From Luidia sarsii (Eukaryota > Echinodermata > Asteroidea > Paxillosida > Luidiidae): a stretch of DNA of 64,000 nucleotides. The stretch spans positions 4,955,587-5,019,586 of the forward strand of contig OX465120.1 in the NCBI GenBank assembly GCA_949987565.1, in the 5' to 3' direction. A program made the position numbers and the translations under genes. Positions 11,318 to 23,060 of this stretch are shown here, piece after piece. The notes beneath the pieces were generated by a model. That model was not told the origin of the DNA. It made no database searches and saw only the letters and a program-made list of their open reading frames with translations. The stretch's first letter is position 1; every line of letters starts with the position of its first letter.

Positions 11318-13712
11318 CAGGCAACGTTAACTGTACAGCAGCAGTCAATGTTCAAGTCAATGGCATCACCCTTAACCCCCAAACTGCCCCTCCCTCTTTC
11401 ATCGAACGCTGTCCGACGCCACCTAATATGTAATGGCCACTTTGTCTCTATGGCGACAAGGTGCCTTGCCTGGCCTCCTCAGACCCCTGTCCCTTACAGA
11501 GGGGGAAGGGCTACGTCACAGGCGCCAATTTCTTTCCTCTCGTATCGTCTCCATTGGGTTGTCTGTCCAGACGTAATAGAGGGCACCGGGGCAGGGGGGG
11601 GTCTTCAAACTCGAGACACTGCTGACGCATTCCGACAACCCCCCCCAAAAAAAAAAAAAATAAATAAATAAATAAAAAAATAAAAAAATTGGATCAGGAG
11701 TTGAGATGCTCACCTCTGCTAGTCGGGAAACTGGGACGGATGCAGTTGTCATAGTTACTGTTGCCATAGACGCTGCCTATCTCAGGTTTTTTTTCTCAAG
11801 TTTAGCAAAATATCGATGTGGGATTGTAATTCAGTAAGTGAGAGTGCTACATTTATACATGTAAAGATTTGATAGTTGCCTCATTTTTTTCGTTTCTTTT
11901 TTTAAGAATTTATTTTAGGTCTGACTGTCATTCCTAATTACATTAGGAGCAGTTTGAACATTTATCTTCCAAAAGGTAAAAAAAGGGCAAACATGTCACA
12001 TCTACATGTATGTGAGAGAAATATCTAAATATGGAGTTTATTAGTTAATTTTAAAGTCAGTATATTGATTTTTTTAAAAATTATTTCATTTCCTGCTACA
12101 TATTTCTAGTTTTGTTAAAAATTGTACCCAAAAATATTTTAGAGGGACTTTGTGAAATGACTAAATGTGCATCCTATTCTTAACACCACCCGCTTGAAAA
12201 ACAGTAAATTGGACTTTTGAAAAATCATCAGCACTGCTAAGTGCTGAAATACTGTGAGCTGGGTAGTGATTTTTTCCATTCCTGGGAATAGAGTTTTCAG
12301 GGTGTGACTAGCTGCACTTTTGTTTTACTTGTCTGCAAAAGTCGAATGCATGCGCTGTTGCCTTTGAAAGGGAATTTGAAAGATAATGGAAGCGTTTTCA
12401 GTCCACAATAAATCCTCTTGAAGGCAGCCTTGTTGCAAGCCACAGCTTAAGGTACCAGTAATATCAAGAATTCCTTGGCTGTTTGTCCTCGACATATTTG
12501 TGGAACATCAAAGTTCCCGGCTCTGCACACGGACAATGAGCGTTGGGGATATATGGATATGAATGGATAACCAAACTTGTTTACTGGGAAATTGCCACAA
12601 AAGTTTTGGAAATTATTGCAGGCTGCTTACAAAATAGGGCAGGTTGAGAAAAATGGGGGCAGAAAATCAACAATTGGGAAATATCCTTGGAAAATGGAAC
12701 GATTGCACGTACATTCACTGACCTGTGAGATTGAAAGATGAAAGAAATTCAAAGGAGTGTTTAAGGTGTTGTACTTTTGTGCACAAAGGAATACTGTAGA
12801 TGCCATTCAGTTTGTACAAAACTATGGGTCAGTCATTGTGTATTGAGCCTATGGGCTTTTGTGTCTATAACCTTCAGTCATTAATTTGCATACTACCAGT
12901 ACCAGTACCAGACCCATTGCTTTTTCGTTGCCTTGAGCACTTGTATGGAGAACTTTGAGTTGTAGAACATTTTGTGTGCAAGTCTATGGCTTGGATATTT
13001 TGTGTGGAGATGTATGGGTAGAATAAAGTGTGCTCAAGACTTTGGGTTGAACACCATACGTTTGTGCACATTCCTATTTGCCAGCTAATCTTGTGCAGGC
13101 CTACTGGTCATGAATCAGTTGTGCACAAATGTACATTTGTGTCAAACAGAGTATTACGCATCAACAAATCCACCAGTACCATGTACATCTACGTATGAAT
13201 GTGCAAAAGTTAATCTATTCTATTCTGTTGAAGCTCTGTACTTGAAACCTGCATGATATGTATAGTCTGCCTCATTCACCAATTCCTTACAACTTTTCCC
13301 TCATACATGTATACATGTACATGTACATGTACTGTAGACTATCAATCATCGATACGTAATTTGACTCAGCATGTGAAGGATTTTTCTGCTTCTACCACCA
13401 GAAGAGATTGAGGAGATTGCTTTGCAGTTCCCGCCCCCCATTTACACCTGTTTAACACCAGCTAGTAATGGCTGTACACCTGTATGACACCTCCACCAAT
13501 ACTTGGTCCATATTAATGGCCTTGCCGCTTGCTATCAATTGCACTCAATATGCACCGAGTTGTCATCAACTCGTGCAGCACATTTATTCAGTGTAAAATA
13601 GCCGAGACTGCCCTTACACCAAAGTCACACCCAACTTGGCATAGATTAACATGTTCTGTGCCTGTGTGAAATCCAGACATTACACTTCGGTTACACCTGA
13701 TTATCACATGTT
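11318..13712. other. Non-coding region
   Basis: No exon recognised. It contains a C-run/A-run junction at 11639-11690, X-box-like half sites near 11444 and 11752, degenerate ~40-bp repeats of the gtgcacaagtctatgg type at 12770-13150, and an ACATGT microsatellite at 13303-13331. A GC-richer part at 11330-11600 may be regulatory. Confidence 0.45.
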
Positions 13713-13775
13713 CACAAAGTGTAACACTACGGTCCCTGCTGCTTCACAGCAGGGACCGTAGTGTTACACTTTGTG
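13713..13775. repeat. Perfect 29-bp inverted repeat with 5-nt loop
   Basis: Left arm 13713-13741 and right arm 13747-13775 are fully complementary, separated by cttca. The arms contain gtaacactacggtccctgct. It is palindromic DNA or a short foldback element. A pre-miRNA usually has mismatches in the stem, so I do not call it one. Confidence 0.85.
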
Positions 13776-14319
13776 TTAAAAAAAATGATAAAACCAATAA
13801 TTATTCTATTTTGTGTTTAAGAAAGATCCTGATTTATATGGCAAAAAATTGCCAATGCTCACTCTTCTTATTTTTGGAGCATTTTGGAACATTATAGTAA
13901 TTTTTTTCAATCCTTTCCGCAAGATTTATTGCAGTGAGAAATATTTCCCAGTCAGAAAAAGTTCCTAGTCAGTTTTTCCTTTATTCGTTTGAGAAATATT
14001 TCTGATAGAAATTCATTGTTCTCTTCCGAAAAAAACCCAGGGATGATTTTGAAATATCCACTTTATATGCACGATGACAAGAGGGGCTGGAATGTGATTT
14101 CCCCCCAAAAAAATTCCCAAATTCAATCTTGGGTACATGGTGTGTTTTCCATCTGTAGATCCCTCTTGTGAAAATTCACCTGCATGTGCCCCCGTTCTCA
14201 AGGGAAACCAGCCCCCCCCCCCTCCTCCTCCCCTCAATCAAATTGTCCCTCCCTCCTTCCTGTCCCAGCCCAGGCCTTGTCTCTCTTGTCCGTCTTGCGG
14301 CCAGTCGTGACGCGAGCAG

Positions 14320-15090
14320 GGTTGCTCTCATGGAAATGATCCAATTTCGTAGCTCTACGTGTACTCAGCGCAGAATTCTGCGCTTACGGGGCACTGTAAG
14401 TGCAGAATTCGTGTAATGTCATTGCGTAAGCAAGGATTTGGCGCTTAAAGAGCTAGCGCGGAATTTCTGCGCTTAACAAAGGATCTTGCAGGGTTTTTTG
14501 AGGTACATGTATATCCAAGCCTCGCACTTAAGTTTTTTTTTATCTAGCCCACCGGGCTAGTAAATTGAGTTTTTTGCTAGCCCGCAGCAAGTTTTACTAG
14601 CCCTGTATAAATTAATATTGAATTTTACACAAGGTTATTAGGTAAGTAAAACAAAATATTAGTTTCTACTTTCTCATCCCCACCCTCATTATTTTTTGCC
14701 TCCACACCACTGTCTACTTTTTACTAGTCCGCCGGGCTAGCAAAGTGGGCCATTTTACTAGCCCGCAGCTGTTTTTACTAGACAATGACCGTCGGGCTAT
14801 TGCTAAGGTCGAGCCCTGTATATCTTTCAACACCCTAACAACAGTGTTGCTTTACCTCATTTGCTGCAATTACCGGGGGTAATTAAAAAACAAGGCAATT
14901 AGCAGATGGCAACTCAAATATTTCTTTCGCATTCCAGGCAGGGAAGCAATTCATGCATGCGCATAGTGAATGATTTTTTTGATTACGGAAGCAAGGAAAT
15001 GATATCGGCCGTGAAAATCACTTAAGTTAACTTTTAAGAGCGGAATTTCTGCTTTCCGTGAGCGCCGATTCTACGCTTACGGTAAACAGA
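14320..15090. other. Region of degenerate GCGCAGAATTYTGCGCTTA repeats flanking a Family G element
   Basis: A perfect 16-bp palindrome gcgcagaattctgcgc sits near 14369-14384, with related copies (gtgcagaattcgtg; gcgcggaatttctgcgcttaa) up to 14476 and again at 15040-15085 (gcggaatttctgc, gattctacgcttacgg). The Family G element at 14510-14822 lies between the two groups, so it may have inserted into an older element. Confidence 0.4.
14510..14822 (+). mobile_element. Family G short element, copy 1
   Basis: Begins near gtatatccaagcctcgcact and ends with ggtcgagccctgtatat. The interior has paired ctagcccgccgggctag-type blocks (near 14555, 14577, 14737, 14757) that fold on themselves. A reverse-oriented copy lies at 24.6-24.85 kb. 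Non-coding. Confidence 0.65.
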
Positions 15091-15124
15091 GCCATGAGCA
15101 AAGACATGAAAGTGGGTGCAGCAC

Positions 15125-15267
15125 TCACTTTCACCAAACTCATCGATCGCAAGACAATGAGCGATGCACAGAAACCATATGGCCTATCGCAACTAACGAT
15201 GGGTTAACCATCGTAAGTTAGGTTACGACGCATCACAAGGCTTCATGAAATTCACCCCAGAACTCAT
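15125..15267. mobile_element. Family M short element, copy 2
   Basis: Shares tcgcaagac-atgag-gatgcacagaaac and the catcacaaggctt/gaaattcacccc end with the copy at 10.5 kb. Confidence 0.5.
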
Positions 15268-15785
15268 TTCGATGGTTGAGCTATGTGGCTGCTCAACCAC
15301 TTTTCGCCACTCGAGACCACATAATTCACAGCCTTAATGGTGTCGCTATGTGCTTGGGCCGTCATCATTCAGGCATTCTAATCAAATCACATCAACGTTT
15401 ATTTCCATAAAGCAATCAAGCAAGTACATGTACAGTGTACATGTAAAACCGACAACATTTGATAGTCAATGGAATAGGTAAGGACAAAATAACGCAAGTA
15501 AGATAAGCAACTAGGCATATTCAGAAGCCGAGAGGCTTGTATTGAAATGCCAAAAAGAAGACATTTACAGGACAAACAGAAAGAGCGTGATTATAATATC
15601 AATATTTTCTGTAAATGACTATGAGACAGTCTGCAATGCCACTGGCCACTGGGAAACAGATGATACAATGTCCTGTCAATATTTCAATATTTCCATCGCT
15701 TTTTATGTCCAAGTTTTGTCTGCTCTTGAGAAAATTCCTTCTAGGAGCACATCACACCAGCCTCTCAAGCTCTGTAAGATTTGTG

Positions 15786-15975
15786 GTATGCAAAAATGTT
15801 GCAAATTGCTTTCTAACTAAACGAACCCAAAATCAAATTCCAAATATAAGAAAGCCTGACATTTTGATCCTAGCAGGACCTTTTTTTAAAGACAGAGAAA
15901 GGTCCTACTACGATCAGAACATCAGGCCCTCCTAATTTATGTTATTTAAAACTTGGTGATTTTTTTTTTAAGATC
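15786..15975 (+). mobile_element. Family A foldback element, diverged
   Basis: Constant end (tatgcaaaaatgttgcaaat), then a hairpin with cctagcaggacc and ggtcctactacgatc arms, then a remnant of the opposite constant end (aaacttggtgattt). I could not find clear flanking direct repeats. Confidence 0.6.
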
Positions 15976-16374
15976 CTTAACCTTTGCATCTCATAATTCA
16001 CATGACATTTCGGATACCTTAATTAATTAATGGCATGTAAATATAAAAACACACTGAACGAAAAACAAAAGATAGAAATCCAACAGTCAATTCTGTGGTC
16101 GATCAAGTGAGCCTTTCGAAACTGATTTTAAGCAAACACGTAATTCTATTTTTAAAATTATTTCCTGGGGAAGGGGAAATATTTAGGAGATGCTGTAGGA
16201 TAGATCTACTTTCTACGCATTTCATCACCAAATGGCAGAGCTCAAAATTAAAAATTCATGGCCACTGACAGAATGGATCGGAACAGAATCAATGGAAGTA
16301 AAATCAATGGGTGGGATGCAATGTCCCAGACTGGACGTTTCACTGACGGCCTTTGGTATACCTGATCACCATTA
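15976..16374. other. Non-coding region
   Basis: No exon recognised. The frame beginning at 16232 is open mainly because it runs into the following CT tract. Confidence 0.45.
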
Positions 16375-16593
16375 CTCCTCTCTCTCTCTCTGTGTCCCTC
16401 TCTGTCTCTCTCTGTCTCTCTCTAGTCTCTCTCTGTCTCTATCTGTGTCTGTCTCTCTGTCTCTCTTTGTCTTTGTCACTCCCTCTCCTCTCTCTCTTTC
16501 TCCCTCTCTACCTCACTCTCCCCCTCTCTCTCTCTCCCTCCCTCTCCCCTCTCTCATTCTCTCTCTCTCCTCTCTCCTTCTCTCTCCTCTCTC

Positions 16594-16626
<33 letters not shown>

Positions 16627-16938
16627 TACCTCCCTCTCTCTCCCCTCTCTCTCTCCCTCTCTCTCCCCTCCCTCTCCTCCCTCTCTCTCCCCTATCTCTC
16701 CCTTCTCCCCCTCTCTCTCTCTACCTCCCTCTCTCTCTCTCCCCCTCTTTCTCCCTCTCTCTCCCCCTCTCTCTCTCTCCCTCTCTCTCCCCTCCCTCTC
16801 CTCCCTCTCTCTCCCCTATCTCTCCCTTCTCCCCCTCTCTCTCTACAGTGTATTTCCCTCTCCCCTCTCTCTATCTCCCTCTCCCCCTCTCTCTCTCCCC
16901 CTCTCTCTCCCCCCCTCTCTCTCTCTCTCTCTCTCTCA

Positions 16939-16971
<33 letters not shown>

Positions 16972-17042
16972 TCTCTCACTCTCTCTCTCACTCTCTCTCT
17001 CTCTCACTCTCTTTCTCTCACTCTCTCCTTCTCTCTCTCCTC
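16375..17042. repeat. Polypyrimidine tract (CTCTCT, CCCTCTCT)
   Basis: About 670 bp of almost pure C/T, with internal duplications (for example the cctatctctcccttctcccc blocks near 16690 and 16815). Spurious Ser/Leu and Arg/Glu frames arise here. Confidence 0.95.
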
Positions 17043-17964
17043 TCCGTTTTTTAACAAACGGTACATATTAATATTGGATTTCCACAGCGGGTAGATTCAA
17101 CGGAGCTTGGAATGGGATAATACGATTATTATTAGGGACGTAGAGGAAGGCTGCATGTATGTGAGACAGGGAGTACTGATAGGATGGAGGACTGGAGGAA
17201 CACGGGACGGGTTCTGGCCTTGGTGGAGACTACGACTGTGACTGTCTCGTAGATCGGACGTCATACCCGCGCCTTGACGGCATTGTGGCATTCCTTCCTC
17301 CCCCTGCCCCAACCAGAGTGACGTACATACAGTACCGGCGTTCACCCCAAGCCACCACGTCACCCCATTGCTGACATCAAAAGCAGCAATCGGCCGCAGA
17401 TCTAAGAAAAAAAAAAAAAAATTAGCAGTGCGACAATTATGCTAATTGAATTTTCTCGGAAGGCATCGTGCCAAGCTGTTTTGTATTGGAGCCCCACAGA
17501 ACGCATTGTCTGTTTTCAATCCAGGCATTCTGGCAGCGACGACGCCGCGAAATAGACGACCCAGTGAAATGTCAGTGGGACATTAGGTCACCTGATTCGG
17601 GGGTGAACTATTTACTCGATTCCCAAGCAGAATCGCTGTGGATGTCCAGGGCAACTGAAATTGTTTGCGTCTGAATTCCAATCGGTGAATTGACTGAAAG
17701 AGATATAGGGCAACTTACATGTAGTGGTTACTACGTTTAAACAACTGGTTGTGGACTACCGTATTTGGGGAGGCCACCACATAAGGACCGGATAGCTTAG
17801 GTAGCACAGTAAAGACGTACAGATTTGTAAGACTCATAATGTTCAAATTCTAGGCTACACATAATTCTTTGTCCTAAAAGAATTTTCAAAGCTCTTTTTA
17901 TAATTCAATTGATGTCAAGCTTTTCCAGTTTCAAAATATTTGAGGCTATGACTGTCTTAAAAAA
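17043..17964. promoter_or_regulatory. Non-coding, GC-richer block; possible regulatory element
   Basis: Between about 17370 and 17690 the sequence is complex and unlike neighbouring repeats, with a homeodomain-style TAATTG at 17442-17447, a CpG cluster (gcgacgacgccgcg) near 17537 and no coding signature. I read it as possible regulatory DNA only. Confidence 0.25.
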
Positions 17965-18365
17965 ACAACACATGTACAGGTCTATGGAAATTTACTTTAG
18001 CCATTAGCTGACATAGAATCGTGTGTAAATTGAAGCCACAGCCCTTTAATACAGACAGGGTCTAACACACAAGTCTATGGGAAGTGGCTGCAGCCATTAG
18101 CTGGCAGCTTCCATAGACTCATGTATAAATTGAAGCCACAGCCCATTAATACAGACAGGGATTAACACAAGTCTATGGGAAGTGGCTGCAGCCGCTAGCT
18201 GGCAGCTCCCATAGCCTCATGTATAAATTGAAGCCACAGCCCATAAATTCTGACAGGGTCTAACACACAAGTCTATGGGAAGTGGCTGCAGCCGCTAGCT
18301 GGCAGCTTCCATAGACTCGTGTGCAATTTAAAGCCGCGGCAAATTAATTTGGACAGAGCCTAAGA
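17965..18365. repeat. Family B ~100-bp palindromic tandem array, about 4 units
   Basis: Each unit holds an inverted pair: acaagtctatgggaagtgg and its complement ending ttccatagactcgtg, around ctgcagccgctagctggcag, followed by aattgaagccacagcccat. Units repeat at about 100 bp. The first unit is decayed. The same family recurs at 28.85, 47.8, 56.0 and 58.0 kb. Confidence 0.9.
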
Positions 18366-18702
18366 AACCCATACCTCTATCAGGCACAAATCTGGTCTGA
18401 CAAACCCAAGTTGTTTTAAGGATAGCCTCATCATATTGACTTTAATCATTACACAGCATTATTGCGCATTTACCTTCTACAGTGGTCCCATTGTGTCAAC
18501 ACTACACCTAGCATTCCTAGTACAAGCCTACTAGACTAATGAATTCCTAGCACAAGCCTGCTAGACTAATGAAGTCCCTTGGAAACATTTATCCAAATAC
18601 ACCTGTATAGAGAGCCTGATGTTTCGATCCTATCAGGACCTTTCTCAATTGGCAGAAATACAGTAGTCCTGTAAGGATTACCAAGGGAGTTTAGCCCCAT
18701 AG
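18366..18702. other. Non-coding region with Family A fragment
   Basis: At 18612-18660 a single arm of Family A is recognisable (gcctgatgtttcgatcctat then aggacctttctcaa). A short duplication of gaattcctagcacaagcctg lies near 18505-18570. Confidence 0.5.
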
Positions 18703-18890
18703 GCCCATTACTAAGTATTACATAAGTATTACGTGAGTATTACATGAGTATTGCATTAAAATGGCATTAGTATTGCATGAATATTACATACGTATTACAC
18801 GGGTATTACCCGAGTCTTACATGAGTATTATTTGGGTGTTACATGAGAATTACTTGAGCATTACAATTACATTAGCCCAGTATTACACAA
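18703..18890. repeat. Degenerate ~12-bp tandem repeat (gtattacatgag)
   Basis: About fifteen imperfect copies of gtattacatgag-like units. It is followed by an ACATGT microsatellite stretch. Confidence 0.7.
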
Positions 18891-19134
18891 TGTACATGTA
18901 CATGATATGACCATGATTCCTGTATTAAACTGATTACCATAGGGTTTGTACAAAGACAAATGTTTGTACACGTATGAAACTCCTTCTAAACCAAACAGAG
19001 TTGCTATAAGCCTATAAATTGTATAACTCTGGTTAACAGCCCATCCATCTTTCCCCCTTCACTCTGCCCCTAACGTGGCTGGCTATTTAACACCCCTTTG
19101 CCTGCATCATTAAACACTTATAAATACAATAGAT

Positions 19135-20073
19135 AAATGGACAGAGACAGAGAGAGGGAGAGAGACTGGGTGAGAGACAGGGAAAGAGATAGACAGACAG
19201 GCAGACAGAGGGAGAGTGACAGGGATGAGAGAGACAGACAGACAGAAAGACAGACAGGGAGAGAGACTGGGAAAGAGAGACAGAGACAGAAATAGAGAGA
19301 GACGGGGTGATAGACAGAGGGATAGAGATAGACAGACACGACAGACAGACAGACAGAGGGAAAGTGACAGGGATGAGAGAGACAGACAGACAGAAAGACA
19401 GACAGGGAGAGAGATAGGGGTGAGAGACAGAGGGAGAGAGATAGACAGACAGACAGACAGACAGAGGGAGAGTGACAGGGATGAGACAGACAGACAGAAA
19501 GACAGACAGGGAGAGAGGTAGGGGTGAGAGACAGAGGGAAAGATAGACAGAAGGTGAGAGACAGGGTGAGAGACAGGGAGACAGGGGAAGAGAGACAGAC
19601 AGAGAGGGTGATAGACACGTGAGATAGGGAAAACACAGACAGAGAGACAAAGAGACAGAGAAACAGGGATGACAGGCAGACAAACAAGAAGACAGACAGA
19701 GTGTGAAAGTCAGAGAGACAGAGAGAGAGACAGACAGGGAGAGAGATAGGGGTGAGAGACAGAGGGAAAGATAGACAGAAGGTGAGAGACAGGGTGAGAG
19801 AGAGGGAGACGGGAAGAGAGACAGGCAGAGAGGGTGATAGACACGTGAGAGGGGAAACATAGACAGACAGACAGACAAAGAGGGAGAGAGACAGGGGTGA
19901 GAGGCAGACAGACAGTGTGAGAGGCAGAGAGAGAGAGGGAGACAGACAGAGGGTGAGAGTTAGAGAGAGAGGGAGAAAAACAGAGGTTGAGAGTCAGAGA
20001 GAGAGTGAGAGAGAGAGGGAGACAGACAGAGTGTGAGAGTTAGAGAGAGAGAGGGAGACAGACAGAGGGTGAG

Positions 20074-20110
<37 letters not shown>

Positions 20111-20238
20111 GAGAGAGGGAGACAGACAGAGTGTGAGAGTTAGAGAGAGAGGGAGACAGAGTGTGGGAGTCAGAGAGAGAGAGGGAGACAGACAGAGTGT
20201 GAGAGTTAGAGAGAGAGGGAGACAGACAGGGAGAAAGA
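19135..20238. repeat. GA/GACA-rich purine tract
   Basis: About 1.1 kb of GAGA and GACAGACA units with higher-order duplications: blocks containing gagagtgacagggatgagag recur near 19210, 19350 and 19470, and gacagagtgtgagagttaga recurs near 20025-20215. Long spurious minus-strand frames rich in Ser, Leu and Cys arise from this. Confidence 0.95.
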
Positions 20239-20554
20239 TGGCTCTTCTTGTTTCCCTTCCGACTCGCATTTCCTGCCCGTTCCATTGCACCTATTGATTG
20301 CAGTCTAGGGTTGGAGGATGTTTGCACAAACCTTCCTGCGATGGATCGGCCAAAACCTTCTCCATTCCTCTGGTAACTCTCCCTCCTTATCCACAATCCA
20401 TGCACCAGGGGGATATTTGCATATTCATAGCAGGCCCAATTCTGCATGACCTAGAATTGAATCCCAATTTGCTGTATCAACAAACAGACATTTTCAACAG
20501 TATTTTGAGTCATGAATGTTTAAAGGGGAGAAAAAAGTGGCATGAAAAATGTGT
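20239..20554. other. Non-coding spacer
   Basis: Single-copy-looking sequence between the purine tract and the 21-bp minisatellite. No exon recognised. Confidence 0.4.
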
Positions 20555-20838
20555 CCCCTGGTCATTGCCTTTGTGCCCCTGGTCATTGCCTTGCTGCCCC
20601 TGGTCATTGCCTTGCTGCCCCTGGTCATTGCCTTGGTGCCCCTGGTCATTGCCTTGGTGCCCCTGGTCATTGCCTTGGTGCCCCTAGTCATTGCCTTGCT
20701 GCCCCTGGTCATTGCCTTGCTGCCCCTGGTCATTGCCTTGCTGCCCCTGGTCATTGCCTTGCTGCCCCTGGTCATTGCCTTGCTGCCCCTGGTCATTGCC
20801 TTGCTGCCCCTGGTCATTGCCTTGCTGCCCCTGGTGGG
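20555..20838. repeat. 21-bp minisatellite, about 13.5 units
   Basis: Near-perfect units of the form cccctggtcattgccttgctg, some with ttggtg in place of ttgctg. Because 21 is divisible by three and the unit lacks stops, several frames stay open on both strands, giving APGHCLA-, PLVIALL-, CPWSLPC- and TRGSKAM-type heptad proteins. These are artefacts unless transcription is shown. Confidence 0.97.
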
Positions 20839-22236
20839 CAGCAAGATGTGGTACTCTTAGTCATTGCCACAGTGTCATAATCATTGCCTACATGTAGGTT
20901 CCCCCTGGTCATTACCTTAGTGACCCTGGTCATTTCCAGTGCCAAACGAATTAGGGTTGAAACAAAGCTGAAAGCTGTCACCCACCCAATGGACCCCTCG
21001 CCCACAAACCCGCCACAACCAAGCAATTTACCTCCGTAAGCGAGGCAATTAGCCCGCGTCGTATTTCCGGGCGATAAAGGCTCCCTCAGCTCAGGAACCC
21101 ATTCAAAAAAGAACGGAGCATTGGAGTTAATTAAAGCATGCCGATGGTACAGACACTGTCATCTCGCCATCAACACAGCGGGCGAGAAATGCCTTGATGG
21201 TTATTTGAAGCAGCGGGAGGCCGAACCCCCCCCCCCCAAAAAAAAAAAAAGATGGAGAAATTGCGGGGGTTGAAAGCCGCAGGCTTATCCGTAAGGAGTT
21301 GGCTTGCTGGCTGGAATTTGAGGCGAACACTCCCACAGACCCCTGAGGAAGTGGAGAAGAATCTTAAAGACAAGTCCGGATCTCTTTTCACCCGTGTGAA
21401 TCAAGCCATGTTCTTAGACAACTTTCTTTCCGTAAATTATGGTGGTTTTTTTTCTCAAAATGGCTGGATTTTGGGTCAAATACTCCCAGAGACCCCTGAG
21501 GAAGAAGAGAAGAAAGTTAAAGACAAGTCTGATTCTCTTTTTACCCTTGTGAATCAAGCCATGTTCTTAGACAACTTTCTTTCCGTAAATTATGGGGTTT
21601 TTTTTTCTTCAAAATAGCCTAACTCCCGTCGAGACCATTAGAGCATCTTTATAAGCTTTGTGGTCATCGAAAATGGCTAAATCCATTTCTAAATGAGGAT
21701 CAATGTTCAAAGCAAATCTTTCATTACAGTTCAAATCTCGTTCATAAACTCTTAAAATTCCAAACGATTGTGGTTTTCCAGTGTGTTTTAATACTGTCCA
21801 AGTTTAGTTGCATTCTAAAACTTCTGTAAACTGTAATTCAGTGAGGTTTTGCCCTGCTCGACGAGTCGACGTGATGAACACTGAAAGCTCAGTCCTTATG
21901 TAATTATCTGTTTCTGTAAACTGCTCGCCAACTAGAGTAATAAAGCATGCAGTCATATTTTGAGGAGGCTCAATGTAATGATCCTAGCAGGACCATACCC
22001 TTACCATTTTACAATTCTTAGTACGTGTACATGTACATGTATTGTGATGTGAAAGTTGCACTTACATGTGTGGTGGCCGGTTTGAATTATGAGTTAGATA
22101 ATAATGAGAAGCTTTTTTGTCAACAGCGTTTTTTTTTCATCAGTGCAAAACTCGTAAAATTGAAGTGACCCTTTGGAATTCCTTGAGGCAAGTCAGCTGT
22201 TTCTGTCAGAACAAATTCAGAGGGTCCCCCCCCCCC
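20839..22236. other. Non-coding region
   Basis: No exon recognised. A block at 21280-21610 contains two near copies of a ~165-bp sequence (each with cagacccctgaggaag or cagagacccctgaggaag, then gtgaatcaagccatgttctt and acaactttctttccgtaaat), so it is a diverged direct duplication. A SINE alpha fragment (minus strand) is seen at 21838-21895. Confidence 0.5.
21325..21612. repeat. Diverged direct duplication, two ~165-bp units
   Basis: The phrases aatcaagccatgttcttaga and actttctttccgtaaattat occur in both units, at about 21400-21440 and 21550-21590, and each is preceded by a ctcccaSagacccctgaggaa block. Confidence 0.8.
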
Positions 22237-22731
22237 CCACAATGATCCCGACATCTTGATCCTTGCAGGACCTTTCTCAAACACAGCTGTGTAATTTCAT
22301 CCCAAGCTTTTCAGGCTCGAAGGGTTTGACCAAAACAGGCACCCCTCCCCCCCCAAAAAAAAAAATATATATATATAGACAGCATCAGGGGGACAAATAA
22401 ACACGGTGAAATTTTAACGAGGACAGCAACTTATTAAGTTTCATCTAAACTTGTTATCGCAGAATTCCCAAAATAGGCCATTCTGCCAAACCCCCTCTCA
22501 AAATGAAGGTCGTCAAAAGTCTCATTTGTTTTTTTCTATTTCGCGATACAATTTCAGAAGCCTTAAATACATGCTGGGAGATTTTGTTAGTCTTCAGTTT
22601 TGGCTGCTTAAAATTTCCTGATTTGTACACAGCTGAGTCAAATCGAACTCATCTCATTGTCTTTCTGAAGAATAAGATTTACATGTACATGTTGGTCATT
22701 GAAGTCAGTAAGTTTTTACAGTTAACCAAGT
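22237..22731. other. Non-coding region with Family A arm fragment
   Basis: At 22243-22280 one decayed Family A arm is visible (gatccttgcaggacctttct). The remainder is AT-rich, with a C-run/A-run/TATA microsatellite near 22338-22378. No exon recognised. Confidence 0.45.
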
Positions 22732-23060
22732 AGGAGGTTTTCTGTGACACCATGTACATGTATAGGCGTATCATCTGTTAAGAGAAGAAGTGTGGCTCTG
22801 AAAAGAGCCAGTAACTCAGGCTCTTTTCAGCATGTTCAGAGCCATACTCCTTCCATTAACAGATGATATACTGTACATGTACAGTGTACATGATGTCACA
22901 ACAAACCTACTTGGTACGTGCAAACCTTCAAATCTTATCACACTACTTCTCTTAAGACATGATGTACATGGTGTCACCGCAAACCTCCTACAGTACTTGG
23001 TATATCCACCATGCAAACCTTCAAATCTTATCCAAGTTTGTACAGTACATATCATTTAAC
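22732..23060. mobile_element. Family J foldback element
   Basis: Long imperfect inverted arms: aggaggttttctgtgacacc at 22732 is complementary to ggtgtcaccgcaaacctcct ending at 22989. Inner arms are also complementary (catctgttaagagaagaagt versus its complement near 22850; agagcc/ggctct pairs near 22795-22850). A partial duplication (gcaaaccttcaaatcttatc) follows. A related copy with a hammerhead-like core lies at 50.29 kb. Confidence 0.7.

Noticed and set aside
13713..13775. microRNA precursor
   Set aside because: Perfect stem with a 5-nt loop and short arms is not typical of a pre-miRNA; without small-RNA data a foldback is simpler.
19087..19878. 263-residue minus-strand frame rich in Ser, Leu and Cys
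   Set aside because: Derived from the GA/GACA tract; the opposite strand is also open.
20494..20844. Heptad-repeat proteins (TRGSKAM, APGHCLA)
   Set aside because: The 21-bp minisatellite is open in several frames at once, so no frame shows coding constraint.
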